Source of the DNA: Stachybotrys elegans
Taxonomy: Eukaryota; Ascomycota; Sordariomycetes; Hypocreales; Stachybotryaceae
DNA length: 64,000 bases
NCBI GenBank assembly: GCA_020746835.1
Contig: JAGPNK010000009.1
Location: 806,001-870,000 of the forward strand
Direction: 5' to 3'
The notes under the pieces are model-generated. The model was not told the DNA's origin and did not search any database. It saw only the letters and a list, made by a program, of their open reading frames with translations. Positions within the stretch are counted from its first letter, which is position 1; every line of letters begins with the position of its first letter. Below are positions 60,355-64,000 of this stretch, one piece after another. The translations under genes were made by a program, and so were the position numbers.

Positions 60355-62797
60355 CTATCGCAGTCTCCTGCCGTCTAGGAACTTGGGGCTGTTGGGGTTT
60401 GGAGCCGGATCCTGGTAACGCATAGCTTTGCGGGCCTCAAAGGCGGCTTTCTCTTCCTCGTCCAGACTGAAGGCCTTCTTGAACCAGCCAAAGGCGCTCT
60501 TTTTCTTCTTCAACTGCTTGTCGCCAGGTTGTGTTCTCGATGACGGTGTCGCTGCGCGTTCCGTATATCTGGCCGTGGTCACGCTGCTAAGCATGCTCAT
60601 GCCACCGAGACGAGATGGTTGATGTCGGATGTACTGGGGGTATGAGGCGGATGGTCGATATGAATCGCCAGGAACGGCCGTGTGTGGTCGCTGCTGGAGG
60701 GGGGAATGGGGAGAAGCTTGTACAGGGCGATAGAACTGCGGGTGCTCTGAGTATGGAGAGCCAGCTAGCGGGTTAAAGGGGTGTGATGTAAAGTCGGAAT
60801 GCGATACCATGCGGGACGGCTGATGGACGTGCTGTGGCTGGGCATCGAAACCGTAGACCGAGTCGTGCGCCCGTGAGGTGCCAGTTGTCGGTGTGCTTAC
60901 ATTGTTTTGGTAGTAGTGCTGAACAGGTTCTTCGTACTGCTCGGGCTCATAGCGTGCTAGCTCTGCTGGCGGTACTATGTGCTGTACAGGTTGTTCAGAG
61001 AACTTTGGCGGTATCATGATGGCTTCTGGAGGGTTTGATATCCGTTGGCGGAGAGACCTCTTTTTCTGTGGTAATGACTCTGACTTGAATGGCTGAACAG
61101 ACTGACGTTGTGAATCAAGTTGTTCCGAGAGCGCTATTGTTTCCCGGAGCATCGGCATCATAGGGCTGTGAGGAGGGGAAATTGGTGTTGGCGGCGGCTG
61201 AGGGGTATAAGTACGAGGCTGCAGAATATAGAGAGGCTCTTCAGGTGGCTCTTCAACCTCCTCGACCTTGAGGAACCTTTCTGAGGTGTTGATTCGAGGC
61301 ACTGGTTCGGCACCAGGCTTCGCCTTTCGAGTTCCATTTCGTGTTGGTGGAAGTAAGGGCGTAGCACCTGGCAGAGGGAACTCGTTGAGGTCTTCCACGT
61401 CGAACAGCGCGGTAGCCTCAACAGCACGGACAGTGGATATAGATCCTCTGCGGGATCCAGTCTGGGCGCCCGTCACCGGCGTGGCCTCGGACCCATTGTG
61501 AATGCTATTGCGTGCTGTCGATCCAGATATGCTCCCGACGTTGGAGCGAAGAACAGATCGCTTGGTCGAGTGCACAGAGCGCAGGGATCCAGGAGCCCGC
61601 GAAAGCCCAAAGGCGGGCGAGGTTACGTTTGCATCGACGGATAGAGGGGAGTATATGGACGATGCGCCTGGAGATAGCACTGAGACGCTGTTAGGCGACA
61701 CGACGTCAGGGACAACGTCCCGGCCTGTGACCGGCAGAGGGAATGTGTGTGAGCCGATGCTGACCTGAATACATACGAATTAGTCATGTAGTTGGACGCG
61801 CTGGTGCGTTCAGGGAGCATACCCATGTCTGACGATTGACCTCGCCAGTCTTCTTCTGCATCTCTGCAAGAATGGTCATGAGCCTGATGGCAAGCTCATT
61901 GACGGCCTGGATGCGGCTGTTCATCTCATCGAAGGCGTGCAGCCAGCCCTCTGCGTTTCCCTTCATTGCTTCGTATATATCTTCCAGGTGGGACCGTTCA
62001 GACCGCCATGAGCCCGTCTTAATGCTCACCAGCCAGCCTTGAAATGCCGTGGTGCACCGTAATCCTGCGTCGATGTCGTCGTCCCACTGCTTCATGGCGA
62101 CGTTTGTCCTGGCAAGGATGTGGTCGATTTTCTCGTTTCGGTCGATAATCTCGGTGCGAAAATGGCGGTCCTCGAGCATCTCGCCCAGAACGTCCATGTT
62201 GGATAGCGGGACCTGTAGGTGTTTCATGCGCTCGTTCATGTCGAGAGTAGCCTGAGCCATGTCGTCCAGCGCGACCTCGAGAAACTCGTCCACCTCGTCA
62301 ATATGGCCCTGAAGAATACCGACAACCTGGCCGTCGTCGTTGGCCATGCCGTTGAGAAGGAGGTATACACCAAATGTGATCTGCGCAATGAGCTTGATGA
62401 CCTCATGTTGCTTTTGGCCTGGTCGGTATCGCCAGATGGCGTCGAATGGGGTATCTTCACGGTTCTGATCGAGGAGCTTCTGGCGACGTGCCTGAGACGG
62501 GATTTCCTTGAGCTTGGGCTTTTCTTCAGCGCCACCTGTCGTCACTTCCTGCAACGACTCGGCAAAGGCAGCCTGCAAGCTCGGAACAGGGTGGGTTGGT
62601 ATGCCCGGTTGACTGGCAGGTTCGATGGCGGATTCGGGTTCGAGGCCATTGATGCTGCTGGCGTCATCCAGGTCATGGCTATAGCGGATCGAGGAGTCGT
62701 CGGAGGCGGGGGAGTTGGGGGACTCGTCAACGGTAGGTAGGAGAACGATGCGAAAGCCGTCGTCGAAGTTTATGGGCGGAAGATCGGTGGCGGTCAT
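60355..62797 (-). CDS. Conserved fungal protein of unknown function, 794 aa
   Basis: Two exons (62797-61823, 61764-60355) encode 794 aa. The first ATG in frame is 62797. Residues of roughly 100-325 are helical and probably coiled (KLIAQITFGVYLLLNGM, VDEFLEVALDDMAQATLDMN, AEGWLHAFDEMNSRIQAVN). The next ~400 residues are disordered, rich in Ser, Pro and Gln, with several short basic Ser-rich sites suited to kinases. A conserved-looking tail reads KKKKSAFGWFKKAFSLDEEE. I do not recognise the family. The helical domain plus disordered phospho-rich tail suggests a cortical or cytoskeletal adaptor, but this is a guess. Confidence 0.8.
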
Positions 62798-64000
62798 GTT
62801 GGGCAAGCTGGGGGTTTAACGACCAGCCGTCCAGAGACAAATAAGGATATAAGGGATGTCTCAACAGAATTAGGGTAGGACAGCAGACGACATGTAAAGC
62901 GGTGCGACGGTGGCCGCCTCACAGATGCGGAGCTGCGGGTATCTGGTAGCGAGGGTATAAGGAGCTGTAATAATGGGTGGTGAGTGGGTGAGCTGGGGAA
63001 GTTGCCGTGCGCAGAGTGGGAGGGCAACGGCAAACGGAAACAACGTTGGCGACTGCGGGCCGCGATACGTAAAGACGGAGTCGTTTCTTATTTACCTGTC
63101 TCAGGGAAACAGGGCAGCCATGGTGTTGAGGTTGCGCTCGGGAACTCAAGTCGGCGAATGGCCAAGGGGTAGTTCAAAGTTGGGTGCAAGTTGTTGGTTA
63201 TCTCTTGACGGGCGATGTTAGGTATGCAAGGCCAGAATGTAGCGCAGCCTGGTTGCTTGCAGATTGGACGACGATGGAGGTGGCTGGCGACAACCAGGGC
63301 GAGATAGGCCCAGGCTGGCACAGGAGAGTCACACGGGCACCAGAAGGAGAACAGATGCGTGAGTTGAGCGAAAGGTAACCCGGGGGGGAGGAATGGGATA
63401 GCAAGAAAGGCGAAAGGGTTGCAGATGAGGATGCGACGGAGCGGGAGGGAGGGACGACAACGGCGGGCGGTGTTGGCGCTATTGGAGCTGGTGGTGCGCG
63501 GCGGATTCCAACAGATGGTTGAAGCTGAGGCAGGTACCCTCCAGTTCGGGGAGGAACAGGAACAGGAACAGGAACAGAAACAGACAGAAACAGGAGGGAG
63601 CAGCCAAAGGGAAACACTCCGACTGAATGGGTCCCTGTGCAGCAGCCACTGAACACCTGCAGAGAAAGGCAACGTCACAGCCGCAACCCCAAGCGCCAAA
63701 AGTCGTCGTCGTTGTCGTTGTCGTCGTCGGGTTGGAAATGGACTCGAGTCGCGCGATGAAGCGAAGCCGAATCTGAATCTGATACAGTCCGGCGGGCCTG
63801 CAGATAGGAGCTGCGCTGTAGAATACGAAGAAGGAGGTCCAGATCAGCTTAAAGATTAAGTGATCGTCGTAGGTCGTGCCAATCCAAGACAACCCGGCTC
63901 GTGGGGTGTGCCGCGTGAGCGTGTGGGAGGGTGCCGGACGGGTGATTCGAACGTCTGTGTGGTATCCTGTGTCTGTGGCCCTCTGGTTCGTCGTGGTTTG
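62798..64000. other. Promoter and 5' flank of the orphan gene
   Basis: 1.2 kb to the window end. It has a GGAACA/GAAACA microsatellite at about 63552-63596 and a GTCGTC run at about 63702-63728. Open frames overlap on both strands without recognisable domains. A gene reaching in from outside cannot be excluded. Confidence 0.45.
63552..63596. repeat. GGAACA/GAAACA hexamer repeat
   Basis: About four GGAACA-type units, then GAAACAGACAGAAACAGG. Confidence 0.85.

Noticed and set aside
63935..63965. tRNA-like T-loop (GTTCGAATC on the minus strand)
   Set aside because: The flanking bases do not form a T-stem and no acceptor or anticodon arm is present.

Overview
The window looks like euchromatic chromosome from a filamentous ascomycete, most likely a Sordariomycete and perhaps Hypocreales (inference). 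The genes carry many short introns of about 50-70 nt with GTRNGN donors, CTRAC-like branch points and YAG acceptors. Coding third positions favour C and G. Several proteins belong to fungal types: a Zn(II)2Cys6 activator, a GPI-anchored Cys-rich wall protein, SAS4 and YPT35. No mobile element, rRNA, tRNA or CRISPR array was recognised. I found 20 protein-coding genes and rebuilt their exon structures by hand; all spliced models keep frame from start to stop.

Layout. 0-5 kb: a short-chain dehydrogenase (+) converges on a CDP-alcohol phosphotransferase (-), followed by a GPI-anchored Cys-rich protein (-). 4.7-7.5 kb has no recognisable gene. 7.5-24 kb is a same-strand series: YPT35 (PX protein), an IQM-like calmodulin-binding protein, then three nuclear regulators, SAS4, TAF2 and SIN3. 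24.9-33.9 kb: ERG10 (-), SNU114 (+) and CIA2 (-). 33.9-40.5 kb is a 6.6-kb gene-poor interval upstream of a Zn2Cys6 transcription factor (+). Its last ~0.9 kb holds a single upstream ATG, which is a two-codon uORF. 44-46 kb: a two-TM mitochondrial protein of unknown function (-) and a DsbA-like protein (-). 48.8-50.6 kb: a ZIP zinc transporter (+) with a pair of CAAGGT zinc-response-type motifs upstream. 51-57 kb: four minus-strand genes (2OG-oxygenase-like, FRG1, WDR89, MTM1). 58-63 kb: an FBXO9-type F-box protein (+) and a fungal orphan of 794 aa (-).

Most genes are housekeeping: lipid synthesis (EPT1/CPT1, ERG10), splicing (SNU114), transcription and chromatin (SAS4, TAF2, SIN3), and Fe-S or metal handling (CIA2, MTM1, ZIP). 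I see no secondary-metabolite cluster and no obvious new multi-gene system. The best leads are regulatory: the AUG-depleted leader with a minimal uORF before the transcription factor, two uAUG elements before SIN3, the paired zinc motifs before the ZIP gene, a strong 13-bp hairpin at 47.6 kb, and a 20-bp perfect palindrome inside the SAS4 intron.
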